A DNA stretch of 48,130 bases, from positions 1 to 48,130 of the forward strand of contig NZ_BAVR01000027.1 in the NCBI RefSeq assembly GCF_000521465.1, given 5' to 3'. The position numbers and the translations under genes are program-made. The stretch is from Acetivibrio straminisolvens JCM 21531. GTDB lineage: Bacteria; Bacillota; Clostridia; Acetivibrionales; Acetivibrionaceae. Under the pieces are notes generated by a model. That model saw nothing but the letters and a program-made list of their open reading frames with translations, did no database searches and was not told the DNA's origin. Positions 1-7,930 of the stretch are shown here, in pieces (the first letter of the stretch is position 1; each line of letters opens with the position of its first letter).

Positions 1-72
1 CAGTTTTTCTCAGTTAGTTCCTACTCATATATACAAAAATTGAATTTATTAGACATTATTTCTTATTAAATA

Positions 73-101
73 TTACATATAAAATTTATCTATAGTATAA
101 T
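73..101 (+). promoter_or_regulatory. Probable sigma-A promoter for agrB-like gene
   Basis: A TTACAT hexamer at 73-78 and a perfect TATAAT at 96-101 are separated by 17 bp. Transcription would start about 25 bp before the ATG at 134. The promoter sits directly before agrB, so agrB is probably not co-transcribed with anything upstream of the window. Confidence 0.5.
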
Positions 102-133
102 TAAAATAAGAAAAAAAAGAGGGGAGTGGTGGG

Positions 134-763
134 ATGAGATTTATTCATGCATTATCCTATAGGGGTGCGGACTATTTAATGAAGCAGATGAAGGGAAATC
201 ATGAAAGCAGGAGAATTTATTATTTCGGGTTTCAAATTATAATTGGTGCGGTAATTAAAGGGTTACTTTTGATACTGCTAGCCGCAATCACACGAACAAT
301 ACTTCCTTCTCTCACAATTGTGGCTGTTTTTGTGGCATTAAGGCAAATTGCCGGAGGATACCACATGAAGACTTACGGAAAGTGTATAGCAGCTTCTTTG
401 GGAATGTTCATTGCAGCGGCGTTGATTTCGAAATATACATATCATTTTTGGAACAGAACATCACTTCTGATTTTTGTAATATTAACATTTATTGTTTCGT
501 TAATACTCTTGTTAAAATGGGCGCCTTCGGATAATCCCAACAGGCCGATAACCAAACAGGAGGAAATCAAGAAATTTAAGGGTTTGTCTGTATTGTTTAT
601 AATAATCTGGCTTTCTGTGTCGTTGATTTCAGTATATTTTGAGCTAAATATGTACACCTTGGCAGGATGCTTTGGAGTTATACTTGAAGTGTTTACGATA
701 ACGCCGGTAGGACACAAATTTTTTAGGAGACTCGAACAAAGTATGGATAGAGTAAAAAAATAA
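134..763 (+). CDS. agrB: AgrB-type accessory gene regulator peptidase
   Basis: This is an integral membrane cysteine endopeptidase that trims and cyclises an AgrD propeptide into an autoinducing peptide in Agr quorum sensing. The 209-residue length fits the family. The catalytic segment LRQIAGGYHMKTYGKC is visible, with His77 and Cys84 at the positions known for staphylococcal AgrB, along with Arg70 and Gly75. Several hydrophobic segments (about 36-57, 59-68, 85-100, 110-127, 150-168 and 172-188) indicate a polytopic protein. The ATG follows a GGGGAG ribosome site. No AgrD-like short ORF, AgrC kinase or AgrA regulator lies beside it: a terminator closes the transcript at 798 and the NAD genes follow. 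The family call is secure; its peptide substrate is unknown. Confidence 0.88.
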   Translation: MRFIHALSYRGADYLMKQMKGNHESRRIYYFGFQIIIGAVIKGLLLILLAAITRTILPSLTIVAVFVALRQIAGGYHMKTYGKCIAASLGMFIAAALISKYTYHFWNRTSLLIFVILTFIVSLILLLKWAPSDNPNRPITKQEEIKKFKGLSVLFIIIWLSVSLISVYFELNMYTLAGCFGVILEVFTITPVGHKFFRRLEQSMDRVKK

Positions 764-797
764 ATAATAAAAAGTAGATAATAAAAAAGATAAATTG

Positions 798-821
798 AAA
801 CCTGCGGCATGCAGGTTTTTT
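798..821 (+). terminator. Rho-independent terminator after agrB
   Basis: An 8-bp stem AAACCTGC/GCAGGTTT with a GGCAT loop runs into six Ts. It lies 35 bp after the agrB stop and separates it from nadA. Confidence 0.85.
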
Positions 822-829
822 AATATGTC

Positions 830-850
830 CTTTACAAAAGGGGAGTAAAG
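830..850. promoter_or_regulatory. Inverted repeat upstream of nadA (possible operator)
   Basis: CTTTAC and GTAAAG are exact inverted arms separated by 9 bp, about 65 bp before the nadA start. In Firmicutes, nad operons are commonly repressed by the niacin-responsive regulator NiaR (YrxA). I cannot confirm that this repeat matches that regulator's site, so the operator role is inference. Confidence 0.25.
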
Positions 851-914
851 TATTAAAATTAAAAAAAGTATTATAAGAAAAATATTATTATAAGCTGATA
901 GGAAGGTAGTTAGA

Positions 915-1826
915 TTGAGTAACGTCGAATTGATTGAAAAAATAAATGAATTGAAGAAAGAAAAAAATGCTGTAATAGTGGCTCATAATTATCAAAATGA
1001 TGAAGTTCAAGAAGTAGCGGATGTTATTGGCGATTCACTGGCTTTGAGCAGATACTGCGCCAATAATGACAAGGATGTTATTGTTTTTTGCGGTGTTCAT
1101 TTTATGGCTGAAAGCGCAAAGATACTTTCACCGTCAAAGACTGTACTGCTTCCGGAAATTGATGCCGGTTGTCCTATGGCTGACATGGTAACAGCCGATG
1201 CTTTAAGAGAGGAGAAGAAAAAGCATCCCGGGGCTGTTGTTGTTTGTTATGTCAATTCATCTGCTGAGGTAAAGGCTGAAAGTGACATATGCTGTACGTC
1301 ATCGAATGCCATTGAAGTTGTAAAATCAATTCCGGAGAAGGACATATTGTTTGTTCCCGACAAAAACTTAGGAAGTTATGTTGCCCAGAAGGTTCCGGAA
1401 AAAAATATAATTTTGTGGGAAGGTTTTTGCATTACACATCACAGAGTCAGCCTTGAACAAGTTAAAGAAATCAGAAAAATTCACCCTGATGCTCTTTTGC
1501 TTGTGCATCCAGAGTGCCGCAAAGAGGTTTGGGAAGAGGCGGATTTTGTCGGCAGTACCAAGCAGATAATTGACTTTGCAAAAGAATCCGGCAGTTCAAA
1601 GTTTATTATAGGTACGGAAATGGGAGTAATGTATAAACTTAAAAAGGATAATCCCGATAAAAGTTTCTATTTGCTCTCCCAAGGACTTGTATGTCCAAAT
1701 ATGAAAAAAACCACATTAAAAAGTGTCTATAATGCATTAAAAGAAATGAAATATGAAATAACACTTGACGAGAATATAAGATTAAATGCAAAAAGGGCTC
1801 TGGATAGAATGATCCGGATTGGCTGA
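915..1826 (+). CDS. nadA: Quinolinate synthase NadA
   Basis: NadA condenses iminoaspartate with dihydroxyacetone phosphate to form quinolinate, the second step of de novo NAD synthesis. It carries a [4Fe-4S] cluster. The 303-residue size fits the short thermophile/Firmicute form. The three expected cluster cysteines are visible: Cys86 in DAGCPMAD, Cys172 in GFCITHH and Cys260 in LVCPNMKK. The conserved AHNYQ, YVNSSAE, HPEC and GTEMG segments are also present. The start is TTG, preceded by AGGAAGG at the right spacing. It heads a nadA-nadB-nadC array; NadB supplies its unstable iminoaspartate substrate. The reading frame is intact. Confidence 0.97.
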   Translation: MSNVELIEKINELKKEKNAVIVAHNYQNDEVQEVADVIGDSLALSRYCANNDKDVIVFCGVHFMAESAKILSPSKTVLLPEIDAGCPMADMVTADALREEKKKHPGAVVVCYVNSSAEVKAESDICCTSSNAIEVVKSIPEKDILFVPDKNLGSYVAQKVPEKNIILWEGFCITHHRVSLEQVKEIRKIHPDALLLVHPECRKEVWEEADFVGSTKQIIDFAKESGSSKFIIGTEMGVMYKLKKDNPDKSFYLLSQGLVCPNMKKTTLKSVYNALKEMKYEITLDENIRLNAKRALDRMIRIG

Positions 1827-1853
1827 GTTGTGTATATTTCATTAGCTGAATTT

Positions 1854-1892
1854 AAGGCTCCGAGGTTTCTGGGTATGGTTATCCGGAGCCTT
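1854..1892 (+). terminator. Hairpin between nadA and nadB
   Basis: AAGGCTCCG and CGGAGCCTT form a perfect 9-bp stem around a 21-nt loop, followed by TTTG. It could partly terminate or attenuate transcription between nadA and nadB, or act as a processing site. The U-tract is short, so full termination is doubtful. Confidence 0.4.
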
Positions 1893-1942
1893 TGTTGTGA
1901 TGTAAAATGAATGCAATTATTATAGAGGAGGAATAACGAATT

Positions 1943-3541
1943 TTGGATGAGGGTAGATATTTGGTAGACTTTGATACTGAGAAGATACCGACAGAGTTTC
2001 ATGATGTGGTTATCATAGGAAGCGGGATAGCGGGAGTTTACACTGCTCTTGAGATACCTGAAAAATATGATGTTGCAATACTGACAAAGGAAACAATTGA
2101 GATAAGCAATTCGGTCCTTGCTCAAGGAGGTATAGCTGTTTCCCTTGACAAAGGGGATTCTCCGGAGTTGCACTTTAAGGATACAATATATGCCGGAGCA
2201 GGTTTGTGTGATGAACAAAGCGTATGGGTATTGGTTAATGAAGCTGCTGCAAACATTGATACTTTGTGTAAGTTTGGAGTTAATTTTGACAGAAAAAGCA
2301 AAGACGAACTCTCTCTCACAAGGGAGGGAGCTCACAGCAAAAACAGGATTATACATGCAGGGGACACAACGGGCAAAGAGGTTTGTGACAAGCTCATATC
2401 GGTGGTAAGGACGAGGGAGAATGTTAAAATAAAGGAAAGAGTTGCAGCAATAGATTTAATAACCGAAAACAATGTGTGCAAAGGCGTATTGGCCTATGAT
2501 GAAGACAGTTCATCCTATATATTTTACAGGGCTCATGTTGTGGTATGTGCAACGGGAGGTTTTGGACAATTGTATTCAAACACAACAAATCCCGATGTGG
2601 CAACTGGCGACGGGGTAGGTCTTGCCTATAGGGCCGGTGCGGAGCTCATGGATCTGGAGTTTGTTCAATTTCATCCCACAGTGCTTTTTCACCCGGATAA
2701 CAAGAGCTTTCTTATATCCGAAGCGGTAAGGGGTGAAGGCGCTATATTAAGGAATGTAAAAGGCGAAAGATTTATGCCTAAATACCATGAGCTGAAAGAA
2801 TTGGCGCCTAGAGATATAGTTTCAAGGTCTATTTTTCATGAAATGAAGAAGACAAATTCAACCCATGTATATCTGGATATTACATTTAAGGATAAGGAAT
2901 ATTTGGAGCACAGATTCCCGAATATTTACAAGACATGCTTGAGCTATGGAATAGATATAGCCAAGGATTATATTCCTGTTGCTCCGGCTGAACACTACTG
3001 CATGGGAGGAATAAGAACTGATGTATTTGGACGTACAAATATAAAGGGTTTCTATGCGTGCGGTGAGGTTGCATGCAATGGTATACATGGGGCAAACAGA
3101 TTGGCCAGCAATTCACTTCTTGAAGGTTTGGTGTTTGGACACAAGATAGGAAAAGAGGTAGCGAATATAGTTGAAAACTGCCGGGACAAGACCCTGAAAG
3201 TCAGTATTAAAGCCCAGACAAACAGGGTGGCTAAAGATATTGATGCAAATCAAATCAAAAAGGATATTCAGGAAACAATGACCCAGTATGTTGGAATAGT
3301 AAGAGAGAAGGAAGGGCTTGAAAAGGCAAAGAAAAAAGTCGATGAATACTACGGTTTGATAAAGAATATGAAAAATACCGGTGTCGGCGACTTTGAGCTG
3401 CAAAATATTGTTCTTCTCTCAAGGCTTGTAATTGAGACGGCTTTAGAGCGCAAGGAAAGCCGAGGGGCACATTTTAGGTTGGATTATCAAAAAACTGATG
3501 ATGAAAATTGGAAAAGAAACATAATAAAAAGAAAATTTTAG
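1943..3541 (+). CDS. nadB: L-aspartate oxidase NadB
   Basis: This FAD enzyme oxidises L-aspartate to iminoaspartate, the first step of bacterial de novo NAD synthesis. The N-terminal dinucleotide-binding motif VIIGSGIAGVYTALE lies at about residues 23-37. LAQGGIA, HAGDTTGKE, LEFVQFHPT, GGIRTD and GANRLASNSLLEGLVFG follow in the order typical of the NadB/succinate dehydrogenase flavoprotein family, including the HxxGDTTG-type segment typical of NadB. At 532 residues it has the full FAD-binding, capping and C-terminal helical parts. The start is TTG with a GAGGAGG ribosome site about 12 bp upstream; the nearby ATG is out of frame. It lies downstream of nadA and is followed 29 bp later by nadC. 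Confidence 0.96.
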   Translation: MDEGRYLVDFDTEKIPTEFHDVVIIGSGIAGVYTALEIPEKYDVAILTKETIEISNSVLAQGGIAVSLDKGDSPELHFKDTIYAGAGLCDEQSVWVLVNEAAANIDTLCKFGVNFDRKSKDELSLTREGAHSKNRIIHAGDTTGKEVCDKLISVVRTRENVKIKERVAAIDLITENNVCKGVLAYDEDSSSYIFYRAHVVVCATGGFGQLYSNTTNPDVATGDGVGLAYRAGAELMDLEFVQFHPTVLFHPDNKSFLISEAVRGEGAILRNVKGERFMPKYHELKELAPRDIVSRSIFHEMKKTNSTHVYLDITFKDKEYLEHRFPNIYKTCLSYGIDIAKDYIPVAPAEHYCMGGIRTDVFGRTNIKGFYACGEVACNGIHGANRLASNSLLEGLVFGHKIGKEVANIVENCRDKTLKVSIKAQTNRVAKDIDANQIKKDIQETMTQYVGIVREKEGLEKAKKKVDEYYGLIKNMKNTGVGDFELQNIVLLSRLVIETALERKESRGAHFRLDYQKTDDENWKRNIIKRKF

Positions 3542-3570
3542 TACATACTAATGGGGGAAGGGGTAAAAAT

Positions 3571-4402
3571 ATGCAGTACATATCGGACATAGACAGGATT
3601 ATTATAAATGCACTAAAGGAAGATATTCCTTCAGGTGATATTACAACTGACAACATTATTGATGAAACATCTGAATCTGAGGCTGTGTTGATTTCGAAGG
3701 ATGAAGGAGTGATAGCAGGATTAGATGTTGCAAAAAAGGTTTTTTTAATGCTAGACGACAAAGTTGTATTTGAAAAAATGGTTGAGGATGGACAGGCTGT
3801 AAAACGCGGAGATATAATCGCCAAAATAAAAGGCAATACTAGAGCTTTTAAAGGGGGAAAGAACGGCCCTAAACCTTCTTCAAAGACTTTCGGGTATTGC
3901 AACGAAGACAAGGCAGCTTGCGGATAAAATTAAGAATTTGCCTGCAAAACTGGTGGATACGAGAAAGACAACTCCAGGGCTTCGGATACTGGAAAAGTAT
4001 GCTGTTAGAGTCGGCGGAGGATATAATCACAGGTATTGTCTTTCCGACGGGGTTTTGATAAAGGATAATCATATAAAAGCTGCAGGAGGAATCAAACAGG
4101 CAATTGGGCTTGTACGCGAAAAGATTCCTCATACCATGAAGATTGAAGTTGAAACCGAAAGTATTGAACAGGTGCTTGAGGCATTAGATGCAAAGGCCGA
4201 CATAATAATGCTTGACAACATGGGGCTTGACAAAATGAAGGAGGCTGTTAAAATTATTAATGGCAAAGCTATTACTGAAGCATCCGGCAACGTAAATGCC
4301 GATACAATTTATGATATTGCCAGCACAGGTGTCGATATCATCTCCGTAGGAGGTCTAACACATTCTGTAAAAGCATTTGATATTAGCATGAAGATCAGCT
4401 AA
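3571..4402 (+). CDS. nadC: Quinolinate phosphoribosyltransferase NadC (frameshifted here)
   Basis: NadC converts quinolinate and PRPP to nicotinate mononucleotide with release of CO2, completing the nadABC branch. The N-terminal half runs from an ATG at 3571 behind a GGGGGAAGGGG ribosome site and shows EDIPSGDITTD and ISKDEGVIAGLDVAKKVF. At about 3846-3857 the frame breaks, either by one extra base or by two missing from the T run. The other frame continues with GERTALNLLQRLSGIATKT, then LVDTRKTTPGLR, KDNHI and the IIMLDNM and ISVGGLTHS segments that form the phosphoribosyl site. The repaired protein would be about 276 residues, the normal length. Every catalytic segment survives, so a sequencing indel is more likely than a dead gene. 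An ATG at 3508 is in frame but lies inside nadB. Confidence 0.93.
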
Positions 4403-4419
4403 TATAGCCAGCAAAATTT

Positions 4420-4445
4420 TTTTGAGTAAATTCTCAAAATTTTTT
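4420..4445 (+). terminator. Possible terminator after nadC
   Basis: A 7-bp stem TTTTGAG/CTCAAAA with a 6-nt loop is followed by six Ts, about 18 bp after the nadC stop. The stem is AT-rich and weak. Confidence 0.45.
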
Positions 4446-4544
4446 CTCATTTTTGCTAAAGAAAAAGTTTTCCATGATCGATAATTAAGTCGTGTTTGAT
4501 AATTAATTCAAAAAGATTAATTAAGTTAGGATGTAATGACGACT

Positions 4545-4702
4545 TGTGGATAAAACGAAAAGATATCCACAATTAATTCACATGTTCATTATTATTTTTG
4601 TGTATAAATTGTGAAAAACGCTTGACACAAGCGTTTGCAGTTTTGTGTTTATCAACAGATATCCACAGCTTTGTGGATATCTGTTGTGTTTTATGTGGAT
4701 AA
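4545..4702. promoter_or_regulatory. Cluster of seven DnaA-box-like 9-mers
   Basis: The intergenic region between the convergent nadC and hydrolase genes carries three exact matches to TTATNCACA, all on the minus strand (TGTGGATAA at 4545-4553, TGTGTATAA at 4599-4607, TGTGGATAA at 4694-4702). Four one-mismatch sites accompany them (ATATCCACA at 4563 and 4659, TTATCAACA at 4649, TGTGGATAT at 4672). This density in 158 bp is typical of DnaA-binding regions. No dnaA, dnaN, rpmH or gyr gene is in the window. It may be a secondary origin module, a DnaA titration or reactivation site, or regulatory DNA. Confidence 0.55.
4653..4686. terminator. Perfect 15-bp stem-loop, bidirectional terminator candidate
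   Basis: CAACAGATATCCACA (4653-4667) and TGTGGATATCTGTTG (4672-4686) pair perfectly over 15 bp around a 4-nt GCTT loop. The position between convergent genes fits a two-way terminator, but there is no clean U-tract. Each arm also contains a one-mismatch DnaA box, so protein binding is an alternative role. Confidence 0.55.
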
Positions 4703-4712
4703 AGAAATTTTT

Positions 4713-5855
4713 TTATTTATTTATGACTGCAGGATATGGTAAATCTGTATTAAGCATTTCCACAATGCGGTTAAAAACCATGTTGTTGTTTAATATGCCT
4801 TTATGATTCGGAGCATCTAAAATATTGCCGTTTAAGAGGTTATTCACAGTAAAGTTGTTTTCACCAACATTGAATATTTCAGTTTTAATTCCCCATTTGT
4901 CAAGGCTGGCACTTTCATCGGTAACCACTTCATCGTACTGGCTTAAAAGATTTCCTATTTGGATTGAGCTGTTTAATCCGCTGTTAATTGTGTTGGGGAA
5001 AATATTCACGAACAATTCGTTGTCGGGAACCAGTTCTTTAATTGACCTATCGTTAAAATACTCTTCTCCGATTGATGCCAGGACAGAGCCTTTATGGGGT
5101 ACTGAAAGAAAGATTATTTTATTGATATCATCATTTTTCAGATAATTTTTGCTTGCCGAATAATACCTTGCCACAAGTCCTCCCATGCTGTGGACAATTA
5201 AGTCGAATTTACCCACAAGTATTCCTTGATTTAAGAATTCCTGTTTTTGATTTTGTAAAAACAACTCCAGTTCTTTGGCACCGTATTCTACTCCGAGAGT
5301 GGAATCATAACTTAGTGAGGTGCATGCATATCCTTTTGACGAAATAAATTCACTTAAATTGTCAAAAACATCTTCCGTTTCCCGATATCCATGTACAAAG
5401 ACAATGGGTACGGGAACAAGGTTCAGCTTTACTGTAGAGTTTATACCGGTGCCGGCGATGGAAGCAGAAATGTCAATTGGCTGGGGATTTGTGTCAAAGC
5501 CTAGATTATAGTAGTGTTCCGGGACGTAAGTTACAAAGCATTCTCCCTGCCTGTCGGTGATCGCTTTGCCGGGATGCACGGTACCGATATCCTTTGTACT
5601 TTCAAAATTAACTTCAATATAGGGAATTTGATTTCCATTTGCATCTCTAACTACAGCCTTTAAATATACCTTGTTTGTAGGTTCGGATGAAATTGAATCA
5701 ACCTGGCTGTTTATAAGACTCAGGTAAATATTTAAGTTTGATTTATTATAAAAGGTTTTAAAAAAAAAGACATAAATATGTTCAAAATGAACAAATATAA
5801 GAAAAAGTACTAGAATGACTGTTATAAAGATTTTCCGATTTCGAACCTTATGCAC
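4713..5855 (-). CDS. Membrane-anchored alpha/beta hydrolase (lipase-like) with Ig-like domain
   Basis: The protein begins with a basic stretch and a hydrophobic helix (FITVILVLFLIFVHF) that would anchor it in the membrane facing outward. An Ig-like domain of the Big_1 (invasin/intimin) kind follows at about residues 60-135 (AVVRDANGNQIPYIEVNF ... AITDRQGECFVTYVP). The C-terminal half is an alpha/beta hydrolase: PIVFVHGY for the oxyanion region, VHSMGGLVARYY with the nucleophile serine in a HSMGG elbow, and NHKGI as a candidate for the catalytic histidine. This resembles triacylglycerol lipases and PGAP1-like esterases; the substrate is not evident. A TTG at 5864 is in frame, but the GTG at 5855 has better spacing from AAGGGA. 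It converges with nadC. Confidence 0.75.
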   Translation of the reverse strand: MHKVRNRKIFITVILVLFLIFVHFEHIYVFFFKTFYNKSNLNIYLSLINSQVDSISSEPTNKVYLKAVVRDANGNQIPYIEVNFESTKDIGTVHPGKAITDRQGECFVTYVPEHYYNLGFDTNPQPIDISASIAGTGINSTVKLNLVPVPIVFVHGYRETEDVFDNLSEFISSKGYACTSLSYDSTLGVEYGAKELELFLQNQKQEFLNQGILVGKFDLIVHSMGGLVARYYSASKNYLKNDDINKIIFLSVPHKGSVLASIGEEYFNDRSIKELVPDNELFVNIFPNTINSGLNSSIQIGNLLSQYDEVVTDESASLDKWGIKTEIFNVGENNFTVNNLLNGNILDAPNHKGILNNNMVFNRIVEMLNTDLPYPAVINK

Positions 5856-6034
5856 AAAAATCAATCCCTTATTGATAATTTTGAAAAAATTAAGCTTGAG
5901 AATTTAAACGATGTGATTAATTCTAATTATAGCATTCCACGGACATATTATAAATATGAAACAGTTGGATTATAAAAGTAAATCATGGATTGTTTGGGTA
6001 TATATTTAATAACAGGTCTACATAAACTGTACTG

Positions 6035-6061
6035 GCAAATCTTATGAATGTGTAGATTTGC
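6035..6061. repeat. Inverted repeat upstream of the CBS-domain gene
   Basis: GCAAATCT (6035-6042) and AGATTTGC (6054-6061) are exact 8-bp inverted arms with an 11-bp spacer, about 90 bp before the start of the CBS gene. It could be an operator or an RNA hairpin. I saw nothing else of note in the 290-bp gap between the hydrolase and the CBS gene. Confidence 0.35.
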
Positions 6062-6149
6062 AAACATATTGGGTTGTCTATATTTTCATTTATTAAATAG
6101 TCTTTTGAGGGGAAAATAAAATTGAAATACAAATAAGGAGATGATGAGC

Positions 6150-6578
6150 TTGAAGGTTAAGGATAAAATGACGAAAGCTGTAGCATATGTTTCTCCACAA
6201 ACCAGTGTAGTTGAGGCAGCGCAGCTGATGCAAAAGCACAATGTAGGTTCTATTCCTGTTTATGACCAAGGTGTAGTTGGAATAGTAACGGACAGAGATA
6301 TTGTTGTAAGAAATGTTGCCCATGGTAAAATTCCTAAAGACACAAAAGTACAGGATGTTATGACATCACAGGTTACAACCGTATCACCTGAGATGGATGT
6401 GGATGAAGCTACAAAACTCATGGCAAATCAACAGATTAGAAGAGTTCCGGTGGTTGAAAACAATCAGATTGTCGGAATACTTTCATTAGGAGACATAGCT
6501 GCAGATACGAGGTTTGAGATGGAAGCCTCGGAGGCATTGTCTGAAATATCCAAACCTGCAAAACCTTATAGAATCTAA
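6150..6578 (+). CDS. Two-CBS-domain protein
   Basis: The protein consists almost wholly of two CBS motifs (roughly residues 5-60 and 70-125), with the repeated pattern of VSPQTSVVEAAQLM / VGSIPV / GIVTDRDIV and VSPEMDVDEATKLM / IRRVPV / VGILSLGDIA. A CBS pair forms a Bateman module that usually binds adenosyl ligands such as AMP, ATP or SAM. Stand-alone pairs of this kind are common in Firmicutes and mostly of unknown role. Starts at ATG 6141 and 6144 lie 0-3 bp from the AAGGAG ribosome site; the TTG at 6150 lies 9 bp from it and is preferred. The gene stands alone and ends at a strong terminator. Confidence 0.85.
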   Translation: MKVKDKMTKAVAYVSPQTSVVEAAQLMQKHNVGSIPVYDQGVVGIVTDRDIVVRNVAHGKIPKDTKVQDVMTSQVTTVSPEMDVDEATKLMANQQIRRVPVVENNQIVGILSLGDIAADTRFEMEASEALSEISKPAKPYRI

Positions 6579-6588
6579 AATATAGAAT

Positions 6589-6628
6589 GCGTTGAGATGA
6601 CACGAGCCTGTGTCATCTCAATGCTTTA
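6589..6628 (+). terminator. Terminator after the CBS gene
   Basis: GCGTTGAGATGACAC and GTGTCATCTCAATGC pair over about 15 bp with one G-T wobble around a GAGCCT loop, followed by TTTATTT. It lies just after the CBS gene stop. Confidence 0.7.
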
Positions 6629-6707
6629 TTTGGCCTCTTGGAATGAAATGAAAGAGGCAAAAGCGAAGGGACTCGATGTCCATTTGTATTTGAATTTGCA
6701 GTATCAG

Positions 6708-7157
6708 TTAATAATAGAAGCGGACAAATTTTATAGAATATAGGTCAGCAAGCAGCAAATCGTCCGTATCAACCTCTCTGATTATAATGTAACTTGTTCC
6801 CACATCAACTAAAGTACCTTCCCTATCCAAAAGCATGTTGGTACCGATAAGAAACTCAACCTTTACTCTTGCTCCTATATGCCGTTTGAGATATCCTTGA
6901 GTATAGTTAATGTTTTGTATGGTTTCAGGTTCGGGTTCCATAGTGGGAGGCGTTGGAACCTGTGGAGTCGTCATGCTTGCCGGTGAAGGCATCTGGGTGT
7001 ACATCGGACCGGTAGGGTATCCTGTGGGCAAAGGCGGCAAAGCTGTTATGGATGGTGAAACAGGCACATTGCCCGGTGAAGGCTGGTTTGGAGTCATTTG
7101 GCGGTTCAAATTGCCGCAAAATGCTTGACAATTATTCGGATTAAAATGGTTGAGCAT
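6708..7157 (-). CDS. gerQ: GerQ-like spore coat protein
   Basis: The N-terminal half (about residues 20-80) is rich in proline, serine and threonine and looks disordered. The C-terminal domain (YLKRHIGARVKVEFLIGTN ... EGTLVDVGTSYIIIREVDT ... ADLYSIKFVRFY) resembles the GerQ (YwdL) fold. In Bacillus, GerQ is a coat protein that localises the cortex-lytic enzyme CwlJ and is cross-linked during spore maturation. The neighbour supports this: a cwlJ homologue lies immediately upstream on the same strand, the same pairing as in Bacillus. The ATG at 7157 is chosen because GGAGGG lies 7 bp upstream; a longer version from 7172 would overlap that site. Confidence 0.7.
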   Translation of the reverse strand: MLNHFNPNNCQAFCGNLNRQMTPNQPSPGNVPVSPSITALPPLPTGYPTGPMYTQMPSPASMTTPQVPTPPTMEPEPETIQNINYTQGYLKRHIGARVKVEFLIGTNMLLDREGTLVDVGTSYIIIREVDTDDLLLADLYSIKFVRFYY

Positions 7158-7199
7158 AAGATTTCCCTCCATAATGAAATATTTCTAATGATATTACTT

Positions 7200-7642
7200 T
7201 TAAGTTTGTGCATATAATTCTGTCGGTCTGTAAAAACAATGTTGATTGACCCGGGTTACAAATTGACCTGTGCCGCTTGCGGGAAATATATAGCTGCACG
7301 ATGGGCTAAAGGATTATAATACCAAAGGCATTCGCCTATCCCAGGAAGCTTGTTTCCGGACAGCGCCCAATCGGCAACATCATAGTGAATTTGCTCGGGA
7401 GGAGTTGCCCAGATTGTCTGTGGATTTACTTCACCATATACTTTACTCATTACACATGTAAATTGACTGGGCTGGAATATAACTTTTCGAAGGTCTCCCT
7501 GGCCGGTTCGCAGGTATTCTCCATATGAAGCGTGCACGCGGTTCATAACAACAGTTGCAACAGCTTTCATACCGTCAATTCCTTCACCGCCGGCTTCGCA
7601 TTTAATAAGTCGCGCAAATAATTCTCTTGAGGAAAATGACAT
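7200..7642 (-). CDS. cwlJ: Spore cortex-lytic cell wall hydrolase CwlJ (frameshifted here)
   Basis: CwlJ/SleB-family (Hydrolase_2) enzymes cleave the muramic-lactam cortex peptidoglycan during spore germination. The visible signature is FARLIKCEAGGEG..GMKAVATVVMNRV, with the family glutamate in CEAGGEG, then IFQPSQFTCV and WALSGNKLPGIGECLWYYNP. After NP the frame runs to an early stop. Restoring one T in the run opposite 7308-7310 gives SPSCSYIFP and ends with HCFYRPTELYAQT, the typical clostridial CwlJ tail, with a stop at 7200-7202. The repaired length is about 147 residues. The ATG at 7642 has an AGGGTGAT ribosome site. It is followed by gerQ, its known localisation partner. Confidence 0.88.
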
Positions 7643-7930
7643 AATGATCACCCTGACTTTATTCTTTTATATTTAATGCAATCATTTTAACAGTATCTAA
7701 TGTAAGTAATATTAGAAACGGATATTATAGTATATTAACATAACGGAAAATTGGTAACAAAAATCACTATGAAAGCTCCAAAGAAATTATGTGAAAGGTA
7801 AAATAGCATTCTTGATTGTGCGGTTGAAAAAATTACATCAAATTAATAAATGAAAAATGAAGATAATAATATTGTACGCAAAATTTTAGCATCGGCCGTT
7901 AAGGACTGATGCAAAAAGGAGGCAATTATT

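Noticed and set aside
442..810. Minus-strand ORF of 122 codons over agrB
   Set aside because: It lies antisense to a clear AgrB with all catalytic residues, and it runs through the agrB terminator. No ribosome site or family match.
764..914. AgrD propeptide downstream of agrB
   Set aside because: Only a terminator and AT-rich sequence are present; no short ORF with a cysteine-containing core was found.
1727..2356. Minus-strand ORF of 209 codons over nadA and nadB
   Set aside because: It overlaps two well-supported NAD genes on the other strand, has unlikely composition and no recognisable domain.
3508..3570. Upstream ATG of nadC at 3508
   Set aside because: It lies within the nadB coding end and its first 21 codons are not NadC-like; the ATG at 3571 has a good ribosome site and matches the family start.
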